The notes under the pieces: model-generated
What the model was told of the DNA's origin: nothing
Database searches by the model: none
What the model saw: only the letters and a program-made list of their open reading frames with translations
Assembly (NCBI GenBank): GCA_945901665.1
Contig: CAMDLJ010000125.1
Location: 1-7,338 of the forward strand
DNA: 7,338 bases
Source: Bordetella parapertussis
GTDB taxonomy: Bacteria > Pseudomonadota > Gammaproteobacteria > Burkholderiales > Burkholderiaceae
Direction: 5' to 3'
Translations under genes and position numbers: made by a program
Part shown: positions 1 to 6,586 of the stretch, one piece after another
Layout: every line of letters begins with the position of its first letter
Numbering within the stretch: position 1 is the stretch's first letter

Positions 1-695
1 TGGATGGTGATGGTGGGCATGCCCACTGATTCGAGCGCGATGTGGTGGCCCCAATGCGGGTTGTCGGTGGCGTTTTTCAGTTTGTCTTGTGTGCTGGCCC
101 AGCTGTAGCGGTATGGGGACTCGGGCGCCGTCTGGGTGATGGGCTCAAAGCCCAGCGGGTGCTCCTCAAAAAACACGGTTTCCAGCCGGCGCGTCAAGGG
201 CAGGTCCAGGCAATCAAACCAATGGGCTTGCGCGTCGCCCTCGTGGCCGTGGCCGTGCCAACTGCCGCCGGGGGTGAGCACGATGTCGCCGGTTTCCATG
301 GGGTGCTTGTGGCCATTGACCACCGAATATGCGCCACGCGCATCCAAGATAACACGCATGGCGTGGGTGGCGTGGCGATGCGAGCGGGCCTTTTCACCGG
401 GCAAGATGGATTGATAAGCGCAGATCAAGGTGTTCAAAGTTTCCACATCATGGCCCGCGCGGGGGTTGACCATGATGGTGTTGCGCCGCTCGGCCAGCTC
501 GGTGTCGATCAAGCGCCCCGCCGACAGCATGGCCGCGTGCACTTGGGCGTAACGCCAGTGGCCGGGGTCGTACTCAGAGTGCATCTCTGGGGTGAACAAG
601 GGTCGCGATTGCTTTTCCCAACCGGGCACCAGGTGGCGGGCTTTGAGTTCGCTGCGCAGGTCGTCGAGGCTTTGAAGTTGGTCCAAGGCGTGCAT
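1..695 (-). CDS. Gentisate 1,2-dioxygenase-like cupin protein (C-terminus beyond window)
   Basis: The 231 visible residues read continuously from an ATG at 693-695 to the left edge, so the C-terminus is missing. Gentisate dioxygenases are bicupin Fe(II) enzymes of about 340-370 residues that open the gentisate ring to maleylpyruvate in the cytoplasm. The first cupin is seen: SHRHATHAMR at residues 105-114 gives the HxH metal pair (H106, H108). After a PMETGD turn (132-137), the WHGHGH stretch (146-151) supplies the third histidine, probably H147. The 106/108/147 spacing fits the family as I know it. The N-terminal part has the GW...HWRY and ELAERRN stretches typical of these aromatic-ring dioxygenases. 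An AAAGGA ribosome site lies 8 bases upstream. It starts 32 bases after arfB and may share its transcript. The exact substrate (gentisate, salicylate or 1-hydroxy-2-naphthoate) cannot be fixed from the sequence. Confidence 0.75.
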   Translation of the reverse strand, partial: MHALDQLQSLDDLRSELKARHLVPGWEKQSRPLFTPEMHSEYDPGHWRYAQVHAAMLSAGRLIDTELAERRNTIMVNPRAGHDVETLNTLICAYQSILPGEKARSHRHATHAMRVILDARGAYSVVNGHKHPMETGDIVLTPGGSWHGHGHEGDAQAHWFDCLDLPLTRRLETVFFEEHPLGFEPITQTAPESPYRYSWASTQDKLKNATDNPHWGHHIALESVGMPTITI

Positions 696-703
696 GGGGT
701 GGG

Positions 704-709
704 TCCTTT
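704..709 (-). promoter_or_regulatory. Ribosome binding site of the cupin dioxygenase
   Basis: The minus strand reads AAAGGA here, 8 bases before the ATG at 693-695. It is the clearest Shine-Dalgarno sequence in the window and fixes the start of the dioxygenase gene, whose reading frame is open to the window edge. Confidence 0.7.
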
Positions 710-727
710 GTGATGGGAGCGTGGCGC

Positions 728-1135
728 TCAATCGTCGGCGCTGGCTTTGCCGCTGCGCAAGGCCTTGACGCTGCCGCGCAGGCGCTTGGTATTGAGCCTT
801 TGCTGCTGCGAGCTGCGGGTGGGGCGGGTGGCGCGGCGCGCTTTGGGCACATGGCTGGCTTGTTCCAACAGTTCGTGCAAGCGGCTGAAGGCCTCCATGC
901 GGTTCATGTCTTGGCTGCGGTGGTTTTGCGCTTTGATCACCACCACCCCGGCGCGGGTGATGCGCGCATCGGCCAAGGCCAACATGCGCTGCTTCACGTC
1001 GTCGGGCAATGAGGAGGCGGCAATGTCAAAGCGCAAATGGATGGCGCTCGATACCTTGTTGACGTTTTGCCCGCCCGCACCTTGGGCCCGCACCGCGGTG
1101 ACGGTGACTTCGGATTCGTCAATGGACAAGGGCAT
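728..1135 (-). CDS. arfB: Alternative ribosome-rescue factor ArfB (peptidyl-tRNA hydrolase)
   Basis: This 135-residue protein is the YaeJ/ArfB type of class-I release-factor homologue. It frees nascent chains from ribosomes stalled at the end of mRNAs lacking a stop codon. The GGQ catalytic motif is at residues 21-23 within GAGGQNVNKV, the hallmark of the family, close to its position in the E. coli protein (about 140 residues). No stop-codon-recognition domain is present. The C-terminal tail (about residues 98-135) is rich in Arg, Lys and Gln; in this family such a tail threads into the empty mRNA channel. The start is the ATG at 1133-1135, with no strong Shine-Dalgarno. The gene lies 60 bases after the lipoprotein gene and 32 bases before the dioxygenase gene, all in one direction. 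No functional link to either neighbour is evident. Confidence 0.93.
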   Translation of the reverse strand: MPLSIDESEVTVTAVRAQGAGGQNVNKVSSAIHLRFDIAASSLPDDVKQRMLALADARITRAGVVVIKAQNHRSQDMNRMEAFSRLHELLEQASHVPKARRATRPTRSSQQQRLNTKRLRGSVKALRSGKASADD

Positions 1136-1170
1136 GGTTTGAGGCTTTGGGGATGGCTGCCCCCATCTTA

Positions 1171-1184
1171 AGGGCGCACGCCCT
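1171..1184. repeat. Small inverted repeat upstream of arfB
   Basis: AGGGC at 1171-1175 pairs perfectly with GCCCT at 1180-1184 across a four-base loop. It sits in the 60-base gap between the lipoprotein gene and arfB. No T-run follows on either strand, so it is not a good intrinsic terminator. It could be a leader hairpin or chance in GC-rich DNA. Confidence 0.3.
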
Positions 1185-1195
1185 GCCCAGCGCCA

Positions 1196-2803
1196 TCACT
1201 GTCCGCCGATGACGCCCGTGATGATGTTGAGCCGGTTGGTGCCTTCGCGAATGCCCACCGAGCCCTCAAAGCCCAAAGCGTCATCGTAATAAGGCGCCAT
1301 CCAGCCCCATTTGTTGACCGCGCTGATGGGACTGAAAAACAAGTCCACCCGGTTCGAGGGCCGCGTCCACAACAACACCGATCCACCCGATTTGATCCAG
1401 CAGGTGCCAATGGGCAATTGCCGGCCATTGGGGCTGGTGCCGCCCATGCGCAAACTGACGGGAAAGTTTTTGTCGCCCGGCTGGTGGTTGTGCCAGCCCT
1501 CTCCGGGCACCTTGGGGTAGTAGCCGTCGTCGCCGGTGTTCATGATGCCGTCGCGCCCAGCCGTACCGGTGTATTGCAAGCTGGCCTCATTGCCAATGAA
1601 GCTGAAAAACACGGTGGGCGCTTGTTGCGGGCCAAACACCAGCTCCAAATAAGTCCCCGGCAAGCCCACATAGTGCAAGTACATGGCGTTGCCCACAAAC
1701 CCAGGCATGGATTTGCTCTCGGCCGGTGACTTGCGTGCGGCAATGCGCAGGCTCACGCCTTCGTGTTGTCGGTGCCGCAACCAAAGGTCGGCTTTGGGTG
1801 AGTAACTTTCGTCCCAATACTCGCTCAAACTGGCGGCGATGTACTCGGGCTGACCCGCAGAGGTTTTGGACAAGGCAAAGTCACCCAAAGGCGAGCCACC
1901 CCGGTTGGCAAACGCGCTGTCGTAAAACCAACCAAATTTGTTATTGGGCTTGGCGTAGACATCGGCCCACAGGTTGCCCGGCAGCGCTGTGCGCGAGCCC
2001 GTCATGGTGGCGGTTTGGGACGCACAGGTGGTGGACGGTTTGGTGTCCGAGTCGAATGAGCCCAGTTTGGAGACCGTCTTGTCCATCTCGGCCAACAAGT
2101 TTTTGGCCAGGTCTTCGACCGCTGCCTCGGGGGTGATGGCCACCTGCACACCCGTGAGTTGCTGGTTGGCCAAGAGGAATTTTTTGACCATCGGGTCGAT
2201 CACAAAGTCGCCGGTCTCTTGGTTGAAATTGATGGTGGTTTCACTCAATTTAATGACTTGCTCCACCCCATTGATGTCGGTGTAGACCACGTCAGCGGGG
2301 ACGACATCATTCCATTTTTGTTCAATGGGGTCATATTCTTTGCCCAACAATCGTTTATCGATCAGCAGGCCATTGGCGGTGTTGCCATCCACATCCAAGG
2401 ATTGCAAAAAATAAGCCATGTTGGCCACTTTGGGGTCGCTCAAGTCGGCGCCGGCCAAGGTCAGCGGGGTCACCAGCGCTGATGCGGGAACGGTGGGAAA
2501 CACCACTTTGCCAATGCTGAAGGTGACACTTTCGCCCTCGACATATGAAAACTCGCCGCTCATGCCGGTGAAGCCTTTGTGGGTGGCGGTTTCGTAATAA
2601 ACCCCGATCACCGCGCTGTCAATGAAGCGGCCTTGTTTGACCACGGCGGCGGCGGGCAAGTTGGCGCTGCTGGTGGTGAACCCCGGAGCGGGCGGACTGC
2701 CGCCGCCTCCCCCGCCCCCACAAGCGGTCAGGCACAGGGCCACCAAGGCTTGCAGCCAAGGTCTGCACCATCGGTGCAAAGGTTTGCTCAAAAAGATCCA
2801 CAT
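1196..2803 (-). CDS. Putative secreted lipoprotein of unknown function
   Basis: A 535-residue protein from the ATG at 2801-2803. The N-terminus is a lipoprotein signal peptide: basic residues, a hydrophobic stretch, then the lipobox LTAC with the lipidated cysteine at residue 28. Seven glycines and a Ser/Pro linker follow (29-40). Residues about 58-150 contain FIDSAVIGVYY, a G-F-S-Y segment, VTFSIG and a Q-S-L-D-V-D-G-N stretch. I associate this pattern with N-terminal regions of many proteobacterial surface lipoproteins. The DxDGN part looks like a calcium-type loop but is unproven. The C-terminal half (about 270-535) is rich in Trp, Tyr and Gly, probably a beta-rich extracellular domain, and has two cysteines (260 and 468) that could pair. 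No catalytic motif is recognised. An in-frame TTG at 2837-2839 would add 12 residues, but the ATG gives a more normal signal peptide. It lies downstream of the sox genes behind a 256-base gap, so it is probably separately expressed. Confidence 0.8.
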   Translation of the reverse strand: MWIFLSKPLHRWCRPWLQALVALCLTACGGGGGGGSPPAPGFTTSSANLPAAAVVKQGRFIDSAVIGVYYETATHKGFTGMSGEFSYVEGESVTFSIGKVVFPTVPASALVTPLTLAGADLSDPKVANMAYFLQSLDVDGNTANGLLIDKRLLGKEYDPIEQKWNDVVPADVVYTDINGVEQVIKLSETTINFNQETGDFVIDPMVKKFLLANQQLTGVQVAITPEAAVEDLAKNLLAEMDKTVSKLGSFDSDTKPSTTCASQTATMTGSRTALPGNLWADVYAKPNNKFGWFYDSAFANRGGSPLGDFALSKTSAGQPEYIAASLSEYWDESYSPKADLWLRHRQHEGVSLRIAARKSPAESKSMPGFVGNAMYLHYVGLPGTYLELVFGPQQAPTVFFSFIGNEASLQYTGTAGRDGIMNTGDDGYYPKVPGEGWHNHQPGDKNFPVSLRMGGTSPNGRQLPIGTCWIKSGGSVLLWTRPSNRVDLFFSPISAVNKWGWMAPYYDDALGFEGSVGIREGTNRLNIITGVIGGQ

Positions 2804-2840
2804 GCGGGCTGAGGTCCGGTGTCGGTATCGCGTTGTCAAG

Positions 2841-2867
2841 CCCTGCGCACCAGTTCAGCGCGCAGGG
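2841..2867. repeat. Perfect 8-bp inverted repeat upstream of the lipoprotein gene
   Basis: CCCTGCGC at 2841-2848 and GCGCAGGG at 2860-2867 are perfect reverse complements separated by 11 bases. The element ends 37 bases before the lipoprotein ATG. It could be an operator half-site pair or an mRNA leader hairpin. No T-run follows on either strand, which argues against a terminator. Confidence 0.5.
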
Positions 2868-2884
2868 GGTGTGCCACATGATCG

Positions 2885-2916
2885 GCCCGAGCCGGGCAAA
2901 CTTGACCGGCTCAGGC
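2885..2916. repeat. Imperfect 10-bp stem-loop in the hydrolase-lipoprotein gap
   Basis: GAGCCGG at 2889-2895 pairs with CCGGCTC at 2906-2912 across a 10-base loop. After one mismatch (2888/2913), three more pairs extend the stem to 2885/2916. Four T residues follow on the plus strand (2917-2920), so it resembles a weak plus-strand terminator, but no plus-strand gene ends here. On the minus strand no T-run follows. The rest of the gap (2804-3059) holds no convincing gene. Confidence 0.45.
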
Positions 2917-3059
2917 TTTTCAGGGCCTGGTTTGCGTGGTCAATTCTCGCCACCGGGCCATCCCATGCTGGCCGTGGTGTTTAATCCCCACCCGCTCCTC
3001 ACCCCACAATTTGAGCAAATCAAATCCGCATCTGAGGGGGGCGCACCAGCATGGGGGCA

Positions 3060-4085
3060 TTAAAACGCCTCTTTTTCCGCTTCCAAGTAGGCCAGGCTGA
3101 TGTACTTGCCGATGTTGTTGGCAAAGCCTTGCATGGTGGGTGCGCGCTCGGCCACGCGCGGGTCGGCCAGCACCAGGGCTCTAGCTTGGGCCTCGGTCTG
3201 GTTGTCTTTGACAGCTTGCAAACACGGCTCCCAAATGCCGGCCAAAAATCGCGTGTAGCGCGCCAGCAAGTCGCGCGCGGGTTGGCCGTGGCCGGGCAGC
3301 CACAGCTGATCACCCGCCTGTTCGGCCAAGGCTTTGCAATAGGCAAAGCTGCCCACATAGGTGCCGTCGTCCATGTTGGCAATGCGGTTGCCCATCACCA
3401 CATCGCCCACAGCGGTGACGCCCTCCTCCATGACCTGCACCGACAAATCGGCCGGGGTGTGGGCCGGGCCGTGGTGGTGCATTTTGAAGTGCACATCGCC
3501 AATGGCGATGGTTTGCCCCGGCGTGACGCTGCGGTTGGGCGGCACGATTTGGGTGCCTGCGGTGGACTGGTTGGTCCAGCGCTCCAGCAAGGCGCGCCAG
3601 GCATTGCCCTCAACGCCCTTGATGGCTTCAATGGTTTTGGGCAAAGCGTAAATGGGCAAATCAGGCCCCTGGGCCAAGGCAAACGCATGGTTGCCCAACC
3701 AATGGTCACCATGGAAGTGGCTGTTGAACACCGCCACCACCGGCAAGGGGGTGACGCTGCGGATCACGCGCAAGGCCATTTGGCCAATTTGCAAGGAGCT
3801 GCCCGAGTCCAAAATCACCACGCCCGCCGAGGTAACGACAAAGCAAACGTTGGACATCATGCCGCGGTTCTCTGGCGTGGGAAAGCCATCGGGCGCGTAA
3901 ATCATCCACACCCGGGGCGAGATGCGTTGGGGCGCGATGTCGGGCACCGGTGCGCCGGTGATGAAGTCTTGCGCTTGCTGCGCCAGCAAATGCACATCGG
4001 GCCACAAGCCGGCCACGGGCAAAGACAGGGCCGCCGCACTGAGCCAACGCCGGCGTGACATCACCGCTGAGGTTTGGTTCGTCAT
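3060..4085 (-). CDS. Exported metallo-beta-lactamase-fold hydrolase, SoxH-like
   Basis: This 341-residue protein has every metal-site motif of the metallo-beta-lactamase/glyoxalase II superfamily: HFHGDH at 123-128, H209 in HGPAHT, D228 in GDVV and H266 in LPGHG. It should therefore bind two metal ions, probably zinc, and hydrolyse an unknown bond, perhaps a thioester or thiol-linked substrate. The N-terminus has S-R-R-R-W-L at 10-15 followed by a hydrophobic stretch. This is a Tat-type signal, so the enzyme is predicted to act in the periplasm. It starts 41 bases after soxB on the same strand, the context in which SoxH proteins and the related quinoprotein-relay metallohydrolases are found. 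The role of SoxH in thiosulfate oxidation is not established, so I leave the symbol open. A second ATG at residue 9, just before the Tat motif, is an alternative start. Neither start has a clear Shine-Dalgarno sequence. Confidence 0.85.
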   Translation of the reverse strand: MTNQTSAVMSRRRWLSAAALSLPVAGLWPDVHLLAQQAQDFITGAPVPDIAPQRISPRVWMIYAPDGFPTPENRGMMSNVCFVVTSAGVVILDSGSSLQIGQMALRVIRSVTPLPVVAVFNSHFHGDHWLGNHAFALAQGPDLPIYALPKTIEAIKGVEGNAWRALLERWTNQSTAGTQIVPPNRSVTPGQTIAIGDVHFKMHHHGPAHTPADLSVQVMEEGVTAVGDVVMGNRIANMDDGTYVGSFAYCKALAEQAGDQLWLPGHGQPARDLLARYTRFLAGIWEPCLQAVKDNQTEAQARALVLADPRVAERAPTMQGFANNIGKYISLAYLEAEKEAF

Positions 4086-4126
4086 GGTGCTGCCTGGAGG
4101 CTGGCGATCTGGCGCTTAAAGGGGGT

Positions 4127-5857
4127 TCAAGCGTGCCCAGGGTTGGGCAAGCCACTGGTGATGGTGGGCGTGTTGATCTGGCGCGGTTTGACACGCCCGC
4201 CTTGCGCCTTGAGCCACTGCTCCACCAGTGTCCACACCTGCGGGTTGCCTTGGCTGCGCGCTTCTTCGGCCACCGGGGCCCAGCCGGCCACTTTGTAGTT
4301 TTTGTCCGCCTGAATGGGTTGGCCTTTGAGCCGCATATCGCCAATGCGCGAACCCATTTTGGCCAGCGGGTCCAGACTGAACTGCATGCCACCCACGCGA
4401 ACCATGTCGCCGCCTTGCTGGTAGTAGGGGTCGGGGTTGAACAAGTTGTCGGCCACGTCTTCCAAAATGGTTTTGATGGTCGCGCCGCTGAGCTGGCTGA
4501 CGGTGGCGAACGAATAGGTGGTGGCCGTCATGTCCATCAGCCATTCGCGGGTGATGGCCTGGCCGGGCAACAAGCTGGTGCCCCAGCGAAAGCCGGGGGA
4601 GAAAGCGATCTCCGCGCCTTGCACGTCCATCAAGGCATCCACCAACAATTGGTCACCGCTGCCGTTGAAGTTGCCACGCCGGTACAAGCTGCCTTCGGTC
4701 ACCGCCAAGGTCTCACCGAGTTGCTGGGCATAGGGGGCGCGCACCCGGTCGATCAAAGCCTGCATGGGCTTGTCGGCGGGCAACATGTTGGCAAACACCG
4801 GCAGCAGTTTGTAGCGAAAGTCGGCCACGCGTTGTTGGCGGATGTCCAAATCCAGCACCGCCAAAAACTTGCCGTTGGATCCGGCGTTGGTGACGATGGT
4901 CTTGCCCCCCGGGTTGGACACCAAGGTGGCCACGGGCATGCCGTCGTGGGTGTGCCCGCCCATGATGGCGTCGATGCCGCGCACCCGCGAGGCCATCTTC
5001 AAGTCCACGTCCATGCCGTTGTGGCTGAGCACCAGCACCACTTGCGCGCCCTTGGCCCGCACCTCGTCAACCATGCTTTGCATGCGCGTGTCTTGGATGC
5101 CAAAGGCCCAGTCGGCCACCATATAGCGCGGGTTGGCAATCGGGGTGTAGGGAAAGGCTTGGCCAATGATGGCGCAGGGCACGCCGTTGATTTCGCGCAT
5201 CACATAGGGCTTGAACACCGGGTCGCCAAAGTCTTGGGTCTGGATGTTTTGGGCGATGAACTCAATTTGACCGGCAAAGTCTTTGTCGACAATTTCTTTC
5301 ACCCGCTCCATGCCCAGGGTGAACTCCCAGTGGCCGGTCATCACGTCCACACCGAGCAATTTGCACGCGTCCACCATGTCTTGGCCGCGCGTCCACAGCG
5401 CCGTGCCCGAGCCCTGCCAGGTGTCGCCGCCGTCAAGCAACAAAGCACCCGGGCGGCTGGCTTTGAGGCGCTTGACCAAGGTGGCCAAATGGGCAAAGCC
5501 GCCCACCTTGCCGTAGCGCCTGGCTGACTTGTCAAAGTCCAGGTAAGTCAAGGCATGGGCTTGCGCAGTGCCTGGGCGCAAGCCCGCGGCCTTGAGCAGG
5601 TGCTCACCCACCAAATGCGGCAACTGCCCGCGCATGCTGCCCACGCCCATGTTGATGCTGGGCTCGCGAAAGTGGATGGGCAGCAACTGCGCATGGCAGT
5701 CGGTCATGTGCAAAAACGACACCTGGCCAAAACGCGGCGCGTCGTACAAGCCCTCGCTGGCGGTGGCCGCATCGGCCTCGGCATAGCGGCCCATGGCCAT
5801 GCCAGCCACCGCGCCAGCACCCAGGACCTGCATGAATTCGCGCTTGAGGAGGTTCAT
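4127..5857 (-). CDS. soxB: SoxB thiosulfohydrolase (sulfate-releasing)
   Basis: A 576-residue periplasmic enzyme of the 5'-nucleotidase/calcineurin-like family. SoxB cleaves the terminal sulfone from the cysteine-bound intermediate on SoxYZ and releases sulfate. The dimetal site is visible: TDCH at 52-55 (D53, H55), GGD at 143-145, the SoxB-typical GHWEF at 175-179, SHNG at 278-281 and GGHTHD at 300-305. The C-terminal nucleotidase-type domain spans roughly 385-560 and includes GNFNGSGDQ (395-403). The length matches the family. The N-terminus resembles a Tat signal, but the twin arginine is replaced by K5-R6 in LLKREF, followed by a hydrophobic stretch. The ATG at 5855-5857 has no strong Shine-Dalgarno. 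The gene lies 61 bases after soxX, with an intrinsic terminator in that gap, and 41 bases before the SoxH-like gene. Confidence 0.96.
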   Translation of the reverse strand: MNLLKREFMQVLGAGAVAGMAMGRYAEADAATASEGLYDAPRFGQVSFLHMTDCHAQLLPIHFREPSINMGVGSMRGQLPHLVGEHLLKAAGLRPGTAQAHALTYLDFDKSARRYGKVGGFAHLATLVKRLKASRPGALLLDGGDTWQGSGTALWTRGQDMVDACKLLGVDVMTGHWEFTLGMERVKEIVDKDFAGQIEFIAQNIQTQDFGDPVFKPYVMREINGVPCAIIGQAFPYTPIANPRYMVADWAFGIQDTRMQSMVDEVRAKGAQVVLVLSHNGMDVDLKMASRVRGIDAIMGGHTHDGMPVATLVSNPGGKTIVTNAGSNGKFLAVLDLDIRQQRVADFRYKLLPVFANMLPADKPMQALIDRVRAPYAQQLGETLAVTEGSLYRRGNFNGSGDQLLVDALMDVQGAEIAFSPGFRWGTSLLPGQAITREWLMDMTATTYSFATVSQLSGATIKTILEDVADNLFNPDPYYQQGGDMVRVGGMQFSLDPLAKMGSRIGDMRLKGQPIQADKNYKVAGWAPVAEEARSQGNPQVWTLVEQWLKAQGGRVKPRQINTPTITSGLPNPGHA

Positions 5858-5886
5858 GGTTAAGCCATCACTGATATATGGGGTTT

Positions 5887-5910
5887 AAAAAAACCGGGCC
5901 AAAGCCCGGT
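5887..5910 (-). terminator. Intrinsic terminator between soxX and soxB
   Basis: On the minus strand an ACCGGGC / GCCCGGT stem with a four-base loop is followed directly by an uninterrupted T-run (the last stem T plus six more, the A-run at 5887-5893 on the plus strand). The stem is almost pure G and C. It begins 8 bases after the soxX stop codon and its T-run ends 29 bases before the soxB ATG. The plus strand lacks a T-run after the stem, so it acts only in the direction of the sox genes. It should end or attenuate transcription after soxX. Confidence 0.88.
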
Positions 5911-5918
5911 GGAGGTGG

Positions 5919-6572
5919 TCACCGGTTGACGGGGGACTTGGGGTCGAGTAGCAGGCCGACGATGTCGCGCACCTGGGCTTCGGTCAAGATGCCCATGTGC
6001 CCAGCACGGGGCATGTTGGAGCAGGCGTTATAGGCCTTGGCATTCCAAATCTTGCCCCAGGTGTATTCCACGATGGGCTTGGATGCCGCACTGCTGGGGT
6101 CGCTCACACCTCGGATCTTGCCGTAGTTGTAGAGGCTGGGGCCAATCGTGCCGTAGGAGATTTCGGCTTTGTCCATCTGATGGCAGTTGTAGCAATTGCC
6201 ACCGTTGGCCATCTTGGGGTCGTCGGTCCAAGTCAGTCCGCGCCCACTTTGGGCAATGGCTTCGCCGCGCTTCCAGTCGCCCACAAATTGACCATTGCTG
6301 GGCCAGCGTATGGTTTTGAGGTTGGTCTCTTCAATCACTTTGGCCACCTTCTCGTCCAGCGGTTGGCCACTGGCATCGGCCTCGCTGCACAAACGGTTGG
6401 TGTCGTCGGTTTGCGTCAAGCGCTCGACGTTGACATGGGATTGCGTGCGAAACGAAGCTTTGACGATTTGATCGGTGATTTGGTTCAGCTCCGCCACGCT
6501 GGGCAAGTTGGCACAGCCAACCAATGCCAGGGCGGCCACGGCCAAACCAGTCAATCGGGTTTTGTTGTTCAT
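5919..6572 (-). CDS. soxX: SoxX, c-type cytochrome subunit of SoxAX (lipoprotein form)
   Basis: A 217-residue SoxX, the small heme subunit that takes electrons from the SoxA active site when thiosulfate is joined to SoxYZ. The single heme site is CYNCH at 127-131. The likely axial methionine is M187 in CSNMPRAGHMG, a region typical of SoxX. The N-terminus ends in the lipobox LVGC with cysteine 20, so the protein is predicted to be lipid-anchored rather than free in the periplasm. A segment of about 80 residues (20-100) precedes the cytochrome core. Two other cysteines, C62 and C184, could form a disulfide. The ATG at 6570-6572 is chosen because it starts directly at this signal peptide. A longer frame upstream would overlap soxA and has no signal-like sequence. 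It follows soxA after 14 bases, so the two are co-transcribed. Confidence 0.94.
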   Translation of the reverse strand: MNNKTRLTGLAVAALALVGCANLPSVAELNQITDQIVKASFRTQSHVNVERLTQTDDTNRLCSEADASGQPLDEKVAKVIEETNLKTIRWPSNGQFVGDWKRGEAIAQSGRGLTWTDDPKMANGGNCYNCHQMDKAEISYGTIGPSLYNYGKIRGVSDPSSAASKPIVEYTWGKIWNAKAYNACSNMPRAGHMGILTEAQVRDIVGLLLDPKSPVNR

Positions 6573-6586
6573 AGTGTGTCTCGGTT

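Noticed and set aside
42..713. Plus-strand open frame of 223 codons at the left edge
   Set aside because: It is opposite the cupin dioxygenase, whose minus-strand frame carries the metal-binding motifs and a Shine-Dalgarno sequence.
717..729. Five-bp hairpin overlapping the arfB stop codon (GAGCG / CGCTC)
   Set aside because: The stem is short and no T-run follows in either direction, so it is not supported as a terminator.
2697..2721. C-rich run encoding the poly-glycine linker as a phase-variation tract
   Set aside because: The longest single-base runs are only five, too short to expect frequent slippage; glycine linkers after a lipobox are common.
2834..2839. Perfect TTGACA on the minus strand as a -35 promoter box for the lipoprotein gene
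   Set aside because: No TATAAT-like hexamer occurs 16-18 bases downstream, so a promoter cannot be called on this hexamer alone.
3051..4058. Plus-strand open frame of 335 codons opposite the hydrolase gene
   Set aside because: It is antisense to a protein with a full metallo-beta-lactamase motif set. No signal, domain or start context supports it.
4086..4126. Short repeat CTGGCG in the soxB-hydrolase gap
   Set aside because: Two six-base copies in GC-rich DNA are not distinguishable from chance, and no stem with a T-run is present.
4055..5527. Plus-strand open frame of 490 codons opposite soxB
   Set aside because: It is antisense to a certain soxB. Its His/Gly/Val-rich composition is what codon bias on the other strand produces, and no motif or ribosome site is seen.
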